This document shows positions 34,839 through 43,470 of a DNA stretch of 64,000 nt, one piece after another. Below the pieces are notes generated by a model, which worked only from the letters and a program-made list of their open reading frames with translations, did no database searches and was not told the origin of the DNA. Origin of the DNA: a candidate division CSSED10-310 bacterium (lineage in GTDB: Bacteria; CSSED10-310). The stretch covers positions 186,001 to 250,000 of the forward strand of contig JAFGEQ010000012.1 in NCBI GenBank assembly GCA_016931515.1, given 5' to 3'. Made by a program: the position numbers and the translations under genes. The stretch's first letter is position 1; every line of letters begins with the position of its first letter.

Positions 34839-36247
34839 TTGAGATTATAGTCCTTGATCTTATATTGAAGAGCCCGAACGCTTATTCCGAGCAAATCCGC
34901 CGCTTTTTTTCGATGTCCATTGACCGCCCGCAGTGTTTTTTCGATCAGTTTTTTCTCGATGTCAACCAGGGTCATCCCTGCCTCGATACCTGTTTGGACC
35001 GCCTGCGAATCATTTGTGCCGCCGGATGATTGAGCCGATGAGGTGAGTTGCGGGACAACACCCTGATCACGCTGGAGAATTTCGGGAAACGCCTCAGGCA
35101 AGATGATTTCAGCACCTGAAAGAATTACGGCACGCTCAACTGAATTTCTCAATTCCCTTACATTTCCCGGCCATGCATATCGATTGAGAAGCTCGACCGC
35201 CTCCGTGCTGAATATCAAATCCTCCCGGTTATACCTGACGGAAAACTCCCTTAGAAATGCCTGGGCGAGAACCGGAATATCACCGATACGATCACGCAAC
35301 GGCGGTATCAGAATCGGGACAACATTCAGGCGATAGAAAAGATCTTCACGAAACTTACCCTGCCGGCACAGATCAACGACATCCTTATTGGAAGCTGCAA
35401 TGATCCGGACATCGACTGTCAGGAATTCGGCACCCCCAATTCGATGAAAACCGCCGTCTTCCAGAACCCGTAAAAACCGGGATTGGTTTTCGAGGCTCAT
35501 CTCCGTAATCTCATCCAGAAAAATAGTACCGGAATCCGCCTGCTCAAATCGACCTTTCCTTGTCGAACTCGCTCCCGTGAACGCTTCTCGTTCGTGACCG
35601 AACAGCTCGTTCTCGAGCAGTGTTGCCGGTAAGGCGGCACAGTTCACTACGACAAAGGGTTTTTTTCTGCGGCTCGAGCGAAAATGCAGAGCACGGGCGA
35701 TAACTTCTTTGCCGGTTCCACTTTCTCCCTGAATCAGGACAACCGCATCCGTATCGGCCACCTTCTCAACCTTCCGGTAAACCTCCTGGATCTCGATGCT
35801 GTTACCGACAACCATTGACTGATCGTATTCCCTTATCCGGCCTTTTAGAACACGGTTCTCAAGTTCGAGACGCCGCCGCAGGCAAATATCCTTGACAACC
35901 TGACGAAGCCTGGGGGTTTCCACCGGCTTCGGAATGAAGTTCGTGGCGCCCTCCTTCATGGCGGTAACCGCTTTTTCTATATCGCCATGAGCCGTGATGA
36001 CAACGACGTCCGTTTCCGGCTGGTTCTTCTTAACCCACTTGACCAGCTCCAGACCGGACACTTTGGCCATTAACTCATCCGTCAGAACAATATCATACGT
36101 CTGCAGGGCGTTTTTCAGTTTAACGATGGCTTCTTCCCCGTTCGAAACCATCTCTATCTGATAATTCTTATCATCAGTCCGAAGCACATCATAAAAGGCT
36201 TCCCTGATGCTTTCTTCATCGTCGACTATTAGAATTCGCCAGCGCAT
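34835..36247 (-). CDS. NtrC-family sigma-54-dependent response regulator
   Basis: 470 residues from ATG 36247 (product MRWRILIVDDEE; longer in-frame readings only add a non-conserved leader). Receiver domain 1-~120 with acidic D9-D10, phospho-acceptor D57 and K107. AAA+ domain with Walker A GESGTGK (174-180), Walker B GTIFLDE, and R fingers; the sigma-54-contacting loop reads EAFTGA (221-226) instead of GAFTGA. C-terminal Fis-type helix-turn-helix (IEKTLRAVNGHRKKAADLLGIS). It activates RpoN promoters when phosphorylated; no partner kinase is in the window. Confidence 0.92.
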   Translation of the reverse strand: MRWRILIVDDEESIREAFYDVLRTDDKNYQIEMVSNGEEAIVKLKNALQTYDIVLTDELMAKVSGLELVKWVKKNQPETDVVVITAHGDIEKAVTAMKEGATNFIPKPVETPRLRQVVKDICLRRRLELENRVLKGRIREYDQSMVVGNSIEIQEVYRKVEKVADTDAVVLIQGESGTGKEVIARALHFRSSRRKKPFVVVNCAALPATLLENELFGHEREAFTGASSTRKGRFEQADSGTIFLDEITEMSLENQSRFLRVLEDGGFHRIGGAEFLTVDVRIIAASNKDVVDLCRQGKFREDLFYRLNVVPILIPPLRDRIGDIPVLAQAFLREFSVRYNREDLIFSTEAVELLNRYAWPGNVRELRNSVERAVILSGAEIILPEAFPEILQRDQGVVPQLTSSAQSSGGTNDSQAVQTGIEAGMTLVDIEKKLIEKTLRAVNGHRKKAADLLGISVRALQYKIKDYNLK

Positions 36248-36312
36248 ATCGCCATTTCCAAGTTGATTTGGTACTATTGTTACGTCTCTTGAATACCGGA
36301 AGATTAGATTAG

Positions 36313-37431
36313 ATGAAATTGTCCGGGAGTGCAACAACGTTGTCAGCAATACGTAATTCTTCGATCCGAATCAAAGCGCCCGGCCGATTGTGTCTGCTGG
36401 GGGAGCATCAGGATTATCTCGGTCTCGAAGTGATATCAGGTGCCCTGAATCTGTCCGTCACCATCGATGCCGTGCGACAACCCAATAAGAAAATATTGGA
36501 TGTCGAACTCGTACAGACAGGCGAATATCGGGGGTTTGACCCTGCAGTGCCCCGTCGACCGGCAGCCCGTGACTATCTGCAGAGCGGTCTGAATGAGATG
36601 CTGGAGCGAGGAGCGCAGTTTGCGCATGGCTGGCGGATACGCATCGATGGAGACCTGCCGATAGGCAAAGGAGTCTCCAGTTCTTCTGCGCTCTGCGTTG
36701 CATGGATCAAGCTGCTGGGAGCTATCTCCGTTGATCCCGAGGATATCCCGCCGCTGGATGTTGCCCGGCTGGCTCACCGGATAGAAGTCAAGAGATTCCA
36801 TGAGCCGGGCGGTATGCAGGATCATATTGCCTCCGCCTGCGGAGGTCTTCTTCATATGAATTTTCAGGATAATCCTGACTCACTGCCGGTCATTACTCGC
36901 CTCGATCCGGTTCCGGCAGGATTTCTTCTCGTGGACTCCGGACAACCCAAGGAAACCCTCGGAATGATTTCCCGTATTAAACGCGCCGTCGAGCGACAGC
37001 TCCAGGAACTCGACGATCCTGTCCCCGTTTCGCTTTCTCGCCTGTCAATATCGAACCTGCCCCGAATGCCAGGTGATAATGATCCCTTCGCCGAACTCAG
37101 GGCAACACTCGACAACCGGGATTTGACGCGGCGCGCGTTCGATGCCTGGCCGGCCGCATCAGATGCATTCCCGCAATTTCTCCCACCCCTGATACGCGAA
37201 CATCACTCCCACCTGACTCGCGGCATCGGATCCTCGTCCCCTGCCATCGATCAGTGCATCGAGCTGTGCATGCAATGGGGGGCCGCTGCCGGAAAAGTAA
37301 TCGGATCGGGAGGCGGCGGATGCCTGCTGGTATATGATCCGGGTGATACCGATCGATTGATCGCCCGATTGCGCGAACGCGGCTACCGCGCGTGGCGTGT
37401 GTGTTTCAGCACGGGTGTCTCGATCATGTGA
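36313..37431 (+). CDS. GHMP-family sugar kinase (galactokinase-like)
   Basis: 372 residues. GRLCLLGEHQDYLG (25-38) is a galactokinase-type sugar site, LPIGKGVSSSSALCVAW (~116-132) the GHMP ATP loop and IGSGGGGCLLVYD the C-terminal GHMP motif; GGMQDHIASACGG fits the galactokinase catalytic Asp region. It would phosphorylate galactose or a related sugar/uronate at C1; the exact sugar cannot be told. Divergent from the NtrC-type gene, with only 65 nt between the starts. Confidence 0.78.
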   Translation: MKLSGSATTLSAIRNSSIRIKAPGRLCLLGEHQDYLGLEVISGALNLSVTIDAVRQPNKKILDVELVQTGEYRGFDPAVPRRPAARDYLQSGLNEMLERGAQFAHGWRIRIDGDLPIGKGVSSSSALCVAWIKLLGAISVDPEDIPPLDVARLAHRIEVKRFHEPGGMQDHIASACGGLLHMNFQDNPDSLPVITRLDPVPAGFLLVDSGQPKETLGMISRIKRAVERQLQELDDPVPVSLSRLSISNLPRMPGDNDPFAELRATLDNRDLTRRAFDAWPAASDAFPQFLPPLIREHHSHLTRGIGSSSPAIDQCIELCMQWGAAAGKVIGSGGGGCLLVYDPGDTDRLIARLRERGYRAWRVCFSTGVSIM

Positions 37432-37540
37432 TCATCGGGTGTCACCGGCAGATGACACATGCGGTTGAAATCCCGATCACCCTTAATGAATATAAATTGT
37501 ATCATATTGATTTTTATATATATTTTTTTAATTACTAAAC

Positions 37541-37557
37541 TTGGCATACTCCTTGCT
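37541..37557 (+). promoter_or_regulatory. Sigma-54 (-24/-12) promoter for the DUF6600 gene
   Basis: TTGGCATACTCCTTGCT has GG and GC exactly 10 nt apart and matches TGGCAC-N5-TTGCW at all but one position. It lies 62 nt before the start codon in an AT-rich gap. An imperfect GTGTCA/TGACAC dyad at about 37449-37470 lies ~80 nt upstream, where an activator site would be expected. Confidence 0.8.
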
Positions 37558-37618
37558 GTATTAAAAGGCGAATGAACCGGACCGGGTTTCCGCCGGTCGA
37601 AATCAAAGGAGGCTTGAG

Positions 37619-39001
37619 ATGAAACGGTTAACGAGATGGATGGCGATCGGAATAAGCATAGCGGCGATAACCGGAGTGAGTGTATCGGCCGATTCGTTTG
37701 GTATGTATTTCGGGAGTGATGGTTGGGGATTCAATATGAATTTCGGTGATTACGATTATTACAATCGATATTCGCCGGGATATTACGATAACAGCCGGTT
37801 CGATTTCGAGATGGCCCTGTCTCCGTACGGAGCATGGCAATACATCCCGGAACTCGGCGGCAATGTCTGGATTCCCGATGTGCCGAACGGTTGGCGGCCA
37901 TATTCATATGGGTCATGGAGTTATACATCATATGGATGGACCTGGACTGCCTATGAGCCATGGGGCTGGATTCCGCATCATTACGGCAACTGGATTTTTC
38001 ACCCGGCATTTCACTGGATCTGGATACCCGGATACACCTGGGCGCCTGCCCATGTGACATGGGGTTTCTTCAACGGCTATTACGGCTGGGCACCGCTTCC
38101 GCCTCGGCACAGCGCTTATTACTCATCCTACCGGCACGATCGACGGTATCATCATTATGACCGATCACATCACTGGTATTCACGTCACAATAACCCGAAC
38201 CATGGATACAGTTACAACGGATCGGCCGGATCTTCCGACGATGAGTATTATGAGTGGATTCCGAACGATGCATGGGTCATTGTATCGAGCAACCAGTTCA
38301 TGAACGACAACATTTCAGACATCGCAATGAACCCAAATCAAAATGCCGGGATGTTTCAGAACAGAAGTTTTAAGCTGAATCAATCGGCTCCTGAGAAGGT
38401 GATGATCGAAAGAGAAACGCGACGCTCAATTCCGCTGACGCAGGTTGATGAGGTTACCAAGCAGGTCAACGGCAAAGCAGTGAAGGTTGTCACTCCTCAC
38501 AAAATTGAACCGGCCCGTGTAAAAAAACTCTCGACAATCAATCAGAATTTCAGACCTGTCAAAAACAGGAACACTGAGCAGAAGATCCAGGCACCGTCAG
38601 GCAAACCGATGTCCGCAACCGGCAGCAAACAGACCGGACCACTGACCGAGCCGAATCGATCCATGACGAACAAACCGAGTTCAAACAATCGGCCGTCAAC
38701 CCTGCAGCAGCCCGGTAATAAATCGGTCAAACCCATGTCTCAACCGGCCGGAAAAACAATCACGCGACCGGCGCCTGTGTCATCCGGTAAGCAGGTTCAG
38801 CCGAAAAATACGTCCAAGCAGTCGTCAGGAGCCAAGACCGTCCGACCCGATAACACGAAATCGGTTCAGCCCAATCAGCAGAATGGAAAGGTTAAACAAC
38901 CCAAGCCTGCCGGCAAGGGTGTTCGACCTGCACCGACTGCCAAACCTTCTTCTGAAAAGGATTCGTCCGATAATGAAGGAGACGTGATTAAACAGAAATA
39001 A
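37619..39001 (+). CDS. DUF6600-like exported protein with Tyr/Trp-rich repeats and basic tail
   Basis: 460 residues. Signal peptide 1-24 (AITGVSVSA / DSFG). Residues ~60-165 contain repeats rich in Y, W and G (LSPYGAWQYIPELGG, PYSYGSWSYTSYGWTW, PWGWIPHHYGNW, WAPAHVTWGFFNGYYGWAPLPP) as in DUF6600/YXWXYGXW proteins. Residues ~270-460 are low-complexity, rich in Pro, Lys, Gln, Ser and Thr and basic, likely unstructured. Nothing suggests an enzyme. The basic tail might bind acidic polymers. AAAGGAGG precedes the ATG. It is controlled by a sigma-54 promoter. Function unknown. Confidence 0.8.
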   Translation: MKRLTRWMAIGISIAAITGVSVSADSFGMYFGSDGWGFNMNFGDYDYYNRYSPGYYDNSRFDFEMALSPYGAWQYIPELGGNVWIPDVPNGWRPYSYGSWSYTSYGWTWTAYEPWGWIPHHYGNWIFHPAFHWIWIPGYTWAPAHVTWGFFNGYYGWAPLPPRHSAYYSSYRHDRRYHHYDRSHHWYSRHNNPNHGYSYNGSAGSSDDEYYEWIPNDAWVIVSSNQFMNDNISDIAMNPNQNAGMFQNRSFKLNQSAPEKVMIERETRRSIPLTQVDEVTKQVNGKAVKVVTPHKIEPARVKKLSTINQNFRPVKNRNTEQKIQAPSGKPMSATGSKQTGPLTEPNRSMTNKPSSNNRPSTLQQPGNKSVKPMSQPAGKTITRPAPVSSGKQVQPKNTSKQSSGAKTVRPDNTKSVQPNQQNGKVKQPKPAGKGVRPAPTAKPSSEKDSSDNEGDVIKQK

Positions 39002-39047
39002 GTTTCGAGAAAGGTTCTCGAAAAAAATACAAACTTACTCCAGCCAG

Positions 39048-39083
39048 GTTCACCGGTCGCACAACGTGACCGGTGAACTATTT
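39048..39083 (+). terminator. Terminator after the DUF6600 gene
   Basis: 11-bp stem GTTCACCGGTC / GACCGGTGAAC (39048-39058 and 39068-39078) followed by TATTTTG on the plus strand. A second small palindrome TTCGAGAA-agg-TTCTCGAA lies at 39003-39021. Confidence 0.7.
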
Positions 39084-39095
39084 TGATACGGTTTT

Positions 39096-40190
39096 TTATT
39101 CGGGATAACTTTTGAACAGCCGACCCCATTTAGTGTCCCGATAAATCTTATTCATCAATGGTTTGCCTTTAAAAGGCCACCAGATTTTATCGTGGTAGAA
39201 ATAGGAACCGAACACGAAAAAATAGACTAGCGGTGTATGGAAGAAGAGATGTTGGAGGGGGCGCATCGGGCCGAACCACATGAAATCCCCAACTTTACTG
39301 GCGAAATTATCACCCACAGTGAAGTTGAAGTTCACATTGGAAATATCTTCACCGATGACGTTGATATGTGCGGGATCGCCAACACCCAGTCCTCTTTCAT
39401 GAGCGAGACGGATGCACTTGATATCTTTCATCGGATCGAAACCCATCAATTTTGCCGAGATGGCGTCGATGGCAACAGAATCCGTCGATGCGAGCATATA
39501 ATCTTTTTCAACGGGAATCATCGTTCGGGGTCCCGGTCCGTTCCCACACATCGTACCATCCATGACGGTGAAAATTCCTGAATGGATTTCTTTCTGAATC
39601 ATCAGAAGATCCACCAGAGTTTCATGAATCACACTGTGAGTATAGTGACGACGTGTATTCAACAATCCGCCGAAAGCATTCTTCATGGCGCCGGTCATAT
39701 TCGTATAGATATGACACTTGACAGTAGGCAGATGGATGATTGAACGATTGTGAAAATACTCGGGGATCTGTATTCCATTGGGAAAAATCTTGTGAAGAAC
39801 AAGAGTCTCCCCTTTTGGTTTATAGGTTGACCAGGTGATGTCTTCCTTTTTGAAATTATACAGAACCGGGATCTGATACTTCCGAAAAATCGGAGCGTAT
39901 TTATTCAGTGTTTCACCCTTAAACGCATCAGTAACTACCGTTTCATTCTGCACGGCCGTGATCTCGGCATATCCGTTTTCCTGCAGGCATTGAACAGTCG
40001 CCTCCAACTGCCAGGGTGTCGTGTTGGCGGAGAGGAACGGGAAGTGCCAGGAAATATTGTCTTTAAGGATAACCGTGTTCTCCCTGGGCAGTGCATCCAG
40101 GATTCCGGCATCGATCATGATTGATTTGGTATCTGCAATTACTTTTTCCGGAATGGTTTTGATTACTGCAACAGTCGCTTTTTGTGTCAT
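39096..40190 (-). CDS. DUF362 domain protein
   Basis: 364 residues from ATG 40190 (GGAGG lies 8 nt upstream; another ATG 15 nt earlier overlaps that site). HLPTVKCHIYTNMTGAMKNAFGGL, VMDGTMCGNGPGPRTMIPVEKDYMLASTDSVAIDAISAKLMG are DUF362 blocks; members often form a phosphatase/hydrolase-like fold and sometimes carry a 4Fe-4S ferredoxin part, which is absent here. The C-terminus is aromatic-rich (LVYFFVFGSYFYHDKIWW), perhaps membrane-associating. Function unknown. Confidence 0.8.
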   Translation of the reverse strand: MTQKATVAVIKTIPEKVIADTKSIMIDAGILDALPRENTVILKDNISWHFPFLSANTTPWQLEATVQCLQENGYAEITAVQNETVVTDAFKGETLNKYAPIFRKYQIPVLYNFKKEDITWSTYKPKGETLVLHKIFPNGIQIPEYFHNRSIIHLPTVKCHIYTNMTGAMKNAFGGLLNTRRHYTHSVIHETLVDLLMIQKEIHSGIFTVMDGTMCGNGPGPRTMIPVEKDYMLASTDSVAIDAISAKLMGFDPMKDIKCIRLAHERGLGVGDPAHINVIGEDISNVNFNFTVGDNFASKVGDFMWFGPMRPLQHLFFHTPLVYFFVFGSYFYHDKIWWPFKGKPLMNKIYRDTKWGRLFKSYPE

Positions 40191-40283
40191 CGTTACATCC
40201 TCCAATATAAATCCGCGTTGACGTTATCGGATTCCCATATGAATATCAATGTTCATGTCCGTACTTTTTCGTAACCGGGCAAA

Positions 40284-41165
40284 CTATGATTTCAAGTTTT
40301 CGGATGAATCGGGAGTGGGCCGTTCATCTGATAGCGCCATCCAATCCATAAGCGATTTTGTCAGCATCCGGTAAATCCGGGCGTAGTCCGGATGACTTGT
40401 TTCCAGTTGAGCGATATGGGCTGCAATCGTCGACAAGTCTTTTCTGACAGCCGGCCCTGACAGGGCGTCTCTGGGATTGGATGTTGAAATATTATGAATG
40501 ACACTGGCCATCAATCCGCCGGCTATATCCCGGATTATTGATTCAGGGAGACCTGCGGAGAGCATCAATTCGATAGCTATCCGGTATAAAAGGACCGGAA
40601 AACTGGCGGCGAAAACAGCGCCTGCATGATACAGGCAGAGATTACCGGCCGGCAGCAGAAACGGTGTTCCACCCAGTTGTTTTACGAGAGAGGTCAATTC
40701 ATCGACGACTATCTCGGAGCCACTCAATCCGAAGCCGATATTGTTAAACGACAGGACATTGGAGGGATTGGTGGGAAACGCCATGAGAGGATGCATGACA
40801 CCGAAATCGACCGTTTTATATTGATCGACAATATCCGGATCCCACCGGTGGATACCGCTCGTATGAACCAGGATCATATCACGCGGTGAATGGATGTTTG
40901 AGAGGAATTCCCGGGCACTCCCGTCGATCGCACGGTCAGGAACGGCAAAAATGACGATGCCGCATGTTCTGAATGCATCATCATCAAACGGCAACACCAT
41001 CCCGAGACGATCCTGCCATCGTATTACAGCTCCCGGATCCGGGTCCCGAAGTGCTTTCAGCGGAAGATTCCCCTGGACACAGAATCCGGCCAGCACGGTG
41101 CCGACCCGTCCAAGCCCAAGAATTCCAATACCTTTTTCGATGAATCTGCCTGCCAAGTGGTTCAT
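40284..41165 (-). CDS. Rossmann-like and DUF2520 domain oxidoreductase-like protein
   Basis: 293 residues. GIGILGLGRVGTVLAGF (12-28) is a dinucleotide-binding GxGxxG turn; HTSGIHRWDPD and HPLMAFPTNPS follow, then the helical DUF2520 domain (NLCLYHAGAVFAASFPVLLY). The fold resembles ketopantoate reductase/NADP oxidoreductases; a reaction is not known for the group. Monocistronic, divergent from the membrane-anchored gene at 41328. Confidence 0.8.
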   Translation of the reverse strand: MNHLAGRFIEKGIGILGLGRVGTVLAGFCVQGNLPLKALRDPDPGAVIRWQDRLGMVLPFDDDAFRTCGIVIFAVPDRAIDGSAREFLSNIHSPRDMILVHTSGIHRWDPDIVDQYKTVDFGVMHPLMAFPTNPSNVLSFNNIGFGLSGSEIVVDELTSLVKQLGGTPFLLPAGNLCLYHAGAVFAASFPVLLYRIAIELMLSAGLPESIIRDIAGGLMASVIHNISTSNPRDALSGPAVRKDLSTIAAHIAQLETSHPDYARIYRMLTKSLMDWMALSDERPTPDSSENLKS

Positions 41166-41327
41166 GTCTGAAGTGTATGCAAATTATAAATTATTGTAAA
41201 TTAGTTCCGTCCGTGAATGAACGCCTGTCTTGACATCAGGGGGCCGTTCGCTGATAATTTCGTAAATTCCGCTGTTCGGACCTTCCGTTCAGCCTTGGCA
41301 ACCCGTTTCACTGAGGTAGGCTATGCC

Positions 41328-42362
41328 ATGGAACATTTGCCCTTGATAATTGTGGCTGCGGTAGGCGGTCTATTGATTGTTTTGGTGATCATTTTCATCA
41401 TGAGCCAGAAGAAACAGGATCGCAAGGATGCTTTAGACACGCAGAAAATGCTTGAAACCCTGAAGATTGATATCAAAGATGCCGCAGACGATATCGATGA
41501 AACCATCGAAAGTAATGATATGTCGGGAACCTCCCTTGCCCAATCCGTTGTAAAGGAACCTTTAGAGATCATTCATGATGTAGAAGAGGTAATTATAGAG
41601 AAACCGGCGGAAACCGAACCCGGAGAACCCGCTGCATCGGAGCCGGACGATCCTGATTTGGGGATGATCTTTACTCAGGATGAGCTCGTGATTGAACTGA
41701 CGGAAGCCCAGGATCAGGATGTTGAGATCGGTGACGATCGAACCTCCGTGACCGGAAAAGAGGAAAAATCTTCCGGTGCCGGTCCTGGCAAGCCGGCGAT
41801 TCAATTCGAGGAGATTCCGACAGAGCGGGAATCAGAAATGAGCGAACTGGACGCATTGTTTGAAGCCAGTACGGAAGTTGAAGAAATGGTCATGTCGGGG
41901 CAGCAGTCATCGATGTTTGATCCCGACGCCCTCCATGAAGATTCAACGGAAGGTGATTTGCTTGAGATTGACTTCAGTGATACAGATGCGACACAGACAG
42001 CGGCGGAATCAGAGCCGGCAGTCCTAACGCCGCAACCACAGCCATCGCAAGAAGTTATTGTCGTCGCTGACTCCGGAATCCGTGAACCACCCGCGCTGAA
42101 TCCGGAGGATCAGATCCGCCATGAAAAAGCCAAACGCATTGCCCGGGTTATTGTCAATGATATCCGAAACTACAATCCGGATAATCTTGCCGAAGGTATC
42201 CGGATCGGCAGTATTATGAAAACTCTGGGCAAAGAGGTTGAACGAGGCAGACTTCTTTATATCAAACGGGTTCCTGCCGATATTGCGAAGGAAACAAATT
42301 ACTACCGGGACGCCCTCGTTAAGATACTAGCGGACGGACAACCCGAACTGCTCGGGTTCTAG
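41328..42362 (+). CDS. Membrane-anchored acidic protein with C-terminal helical domain
   Basis: 344 residues from ATG 41328 (product MEHLPLIIVAAVGG; GAGG upstream and a membrane helix at 5-26 support it over an earlier ATG). After the helix comes a short basic patch (SQKKQDRKD), a long acidic, probably disordered region, and a C-terminal helical domain from about 280 (RHEKAKRIARVIVNDIRNYNPDNLAEGIR, LGKEVERGRLLYIKRVPADIA). That end resembles a short domain seen at the ends of zinc-ribbon or PilZ proteins of Deltaproteobacteria. Function unknown. Confidence 0.6.
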   Translation: MEHLPLIIVAAVGGLLIVLVIIFIMSQKKQDRKDALDTQKMLETLKIDIKDAADDIDETIESNDMSGTSLAQSVVKEPLEIIHDVEEVIIEKPAETEPGEPAASEPDDPDLGMIFTQDELVIELTEAQDQDVEIGDDRTSVTGKEEKSSGAGPGKPAIQFEEIPTERESEMSELDALFEASTEVEEMVMSGQQSSMFDPDALHEDSTEGDLLEIDFSDTDATQTAAESEPAVLTPQPQPSQEVIVVADSGIREPPALNPEDQIRHEKAKRIARVIVNDIRNYNPDNLAEGIRIGSIMKTLGKEVERGRLLYIKRVPADIAKETNYYRDALVKILADGQPELLGF

Positions 42363-42927
42363 GGACATCGGACGGGATCAAGGGTTCAGATCGTCAAACA
42401 GTCAGTTCATAACAGCTGATAACCGGTACAAAGTTATCTTATTTGAATATTATACACTAAATATAAATTCTTATTTGATTTTCAATTATTACAACATTTC
42501 GTGCCTGACCGATTTCCCGATATTGCACTTGAAGTGATACTTGAAGTTCGGATTGAGTAGTTTCTACCCAGCTCATTAAAATCTAACATTTTGAATGGTC
42601 AGGCCATCGTGCTCAAAAGTTATTAACAGGTTTTGAACAATTTTTGTTGACAATCCCGAAGAGTGTTGTATTTTATAATATTCTTTATATATATAGTTTT
42701 ATCTGATTCGATCGATTGTGATTCAAATAGTGCTGTTGATAAGCCGATCGAAATAAAAATCCTCAGCGGAAACCGTTCATCCGTATGGTTCTCCTTTAAA
42801 GTGCAACGTGAGACATCGTTGAATTGTATCAGGGGTTGACTCCTGTCCCAGATCTTGTTGGAGCATAGATTTTTTACCCGAAAATCCGGACAGCAGGAAC
42901 TTGAAAGACAGATATTTTGCTATTTTC
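42363..42927 (+). other. 565-nt AT-rich non-coding gap between converging genes
   Basis: No convincing open frame is present on either strand. A consensus TTGACA (42647-42652) with TATTTT after 16 nt or TATAAT after 21 nt is the clearest element. Near-DnaA-box words occur once each (TTATACACT at 42450, TTATTAACA at 42620 and TTATCAACA on the minus strand at 42734-42742). A small hairpin CAGGGG-TTGA-CTCCTG sits near 42830. Confidence 0.6.
42647..42679 (+). promoter_or_regulatory. Candidate promoter inside the convergent gap
   Basis: TTGACA followed by TATTTT (16-nt spacing) and an overlapping TATAAT (21 nt). It points into ~245 nt of non-coding DNA, so a product would be a small RNA or an antisense transcript of the PurS-like gene end. 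Confidence 0.4.
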
Positions 42928-43470
42928 TTATAAAATTAAAATCGACTCGTAATGAGGGTTTGCCAATAAACCTTCCGTGCGTGATCGAGTAACGGCGATA
43001 TCTTCGGCGATCCGCCGTGCAGCGTCGAGAGATTCCGCTTTCAGAACCAGTGTCCAGAGCACGCCGCTCTGGACGGATCGGACGTTTTTCCCGACAGAAT
43101 AGAGATCATTCAGGGTCTGCATCGCAGTTGTTCCTGCCCGATCATCGAAACTGCTGATGACAACCGGTATGGAAAAGCTGCCCGGATTATCCGGGCACGG
43201 AGCGGAGTGAATCGTTCCTTCGGGTTGTATAGCGTATCGATGTTTATTGGGATTCACGAAAACTTTCGTTTTTTCGGCCAATTCCGTCATGATGGTGACA
43301 GAATCGCCGGGGCTGACGGCATAATCCAGCTCGATGCTCCAGTAGTCTTCGCGTTTCGCATCCAGTAGGACACTTTCATATCCCATATCGTGCCGCAGTG
43401 TATAGGATGCAGTGGCAGCGATCGCGTCACGCGTTTTAAGCAGCGTTGTAAGAATATATCGAGATTTCAT
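42928..43470 (-). CDS. Double-length PurS-like protein
   Basis: 180 residues from the ATG at 43470 (ATGA overlap with purQ). Both halves resemble PurS, the ~80-residue subunit of FGAM synthase. Half 1 has YILTTLLKTRDAIAATASYTL and GYESVLLDAKREDYWSIEL; half 2 has SIPVVISSFDDRAG, VRSVQSGVLWTLVL and the PurS-type end AEDIAVTRSRTEGLLANPHYE. In the PurLQS complex PurS links the glutaminase and synthase subunits. Position after purL-purQ fits. The identity is from pattern; the tandem form is unusual. Confidence 0.6.
   Translation of the reverse strand: MKSRYILTTLLKTRDAIAATASYTLRHDMGYESVLLDAKREDYWSIELDYAVSPGDSVTIMTELAEKTKVFVNPNKHRYAIQPEGTIHSAPCPDNPGSFSIPVVISSFDDRAGTTAMQTLNDLYSVGKNVRSVQSGVLWTLVLKAESLDAARRIAEDIAVTRSRTEGLLANPHYESILIL

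Noticed and set aside
42363-42927. Replication origin
   Set aside because: Only three DnaA-box-like words, each with a mismatch, no clustering, and no dnaA, dnaN or other typical origin neighbours.
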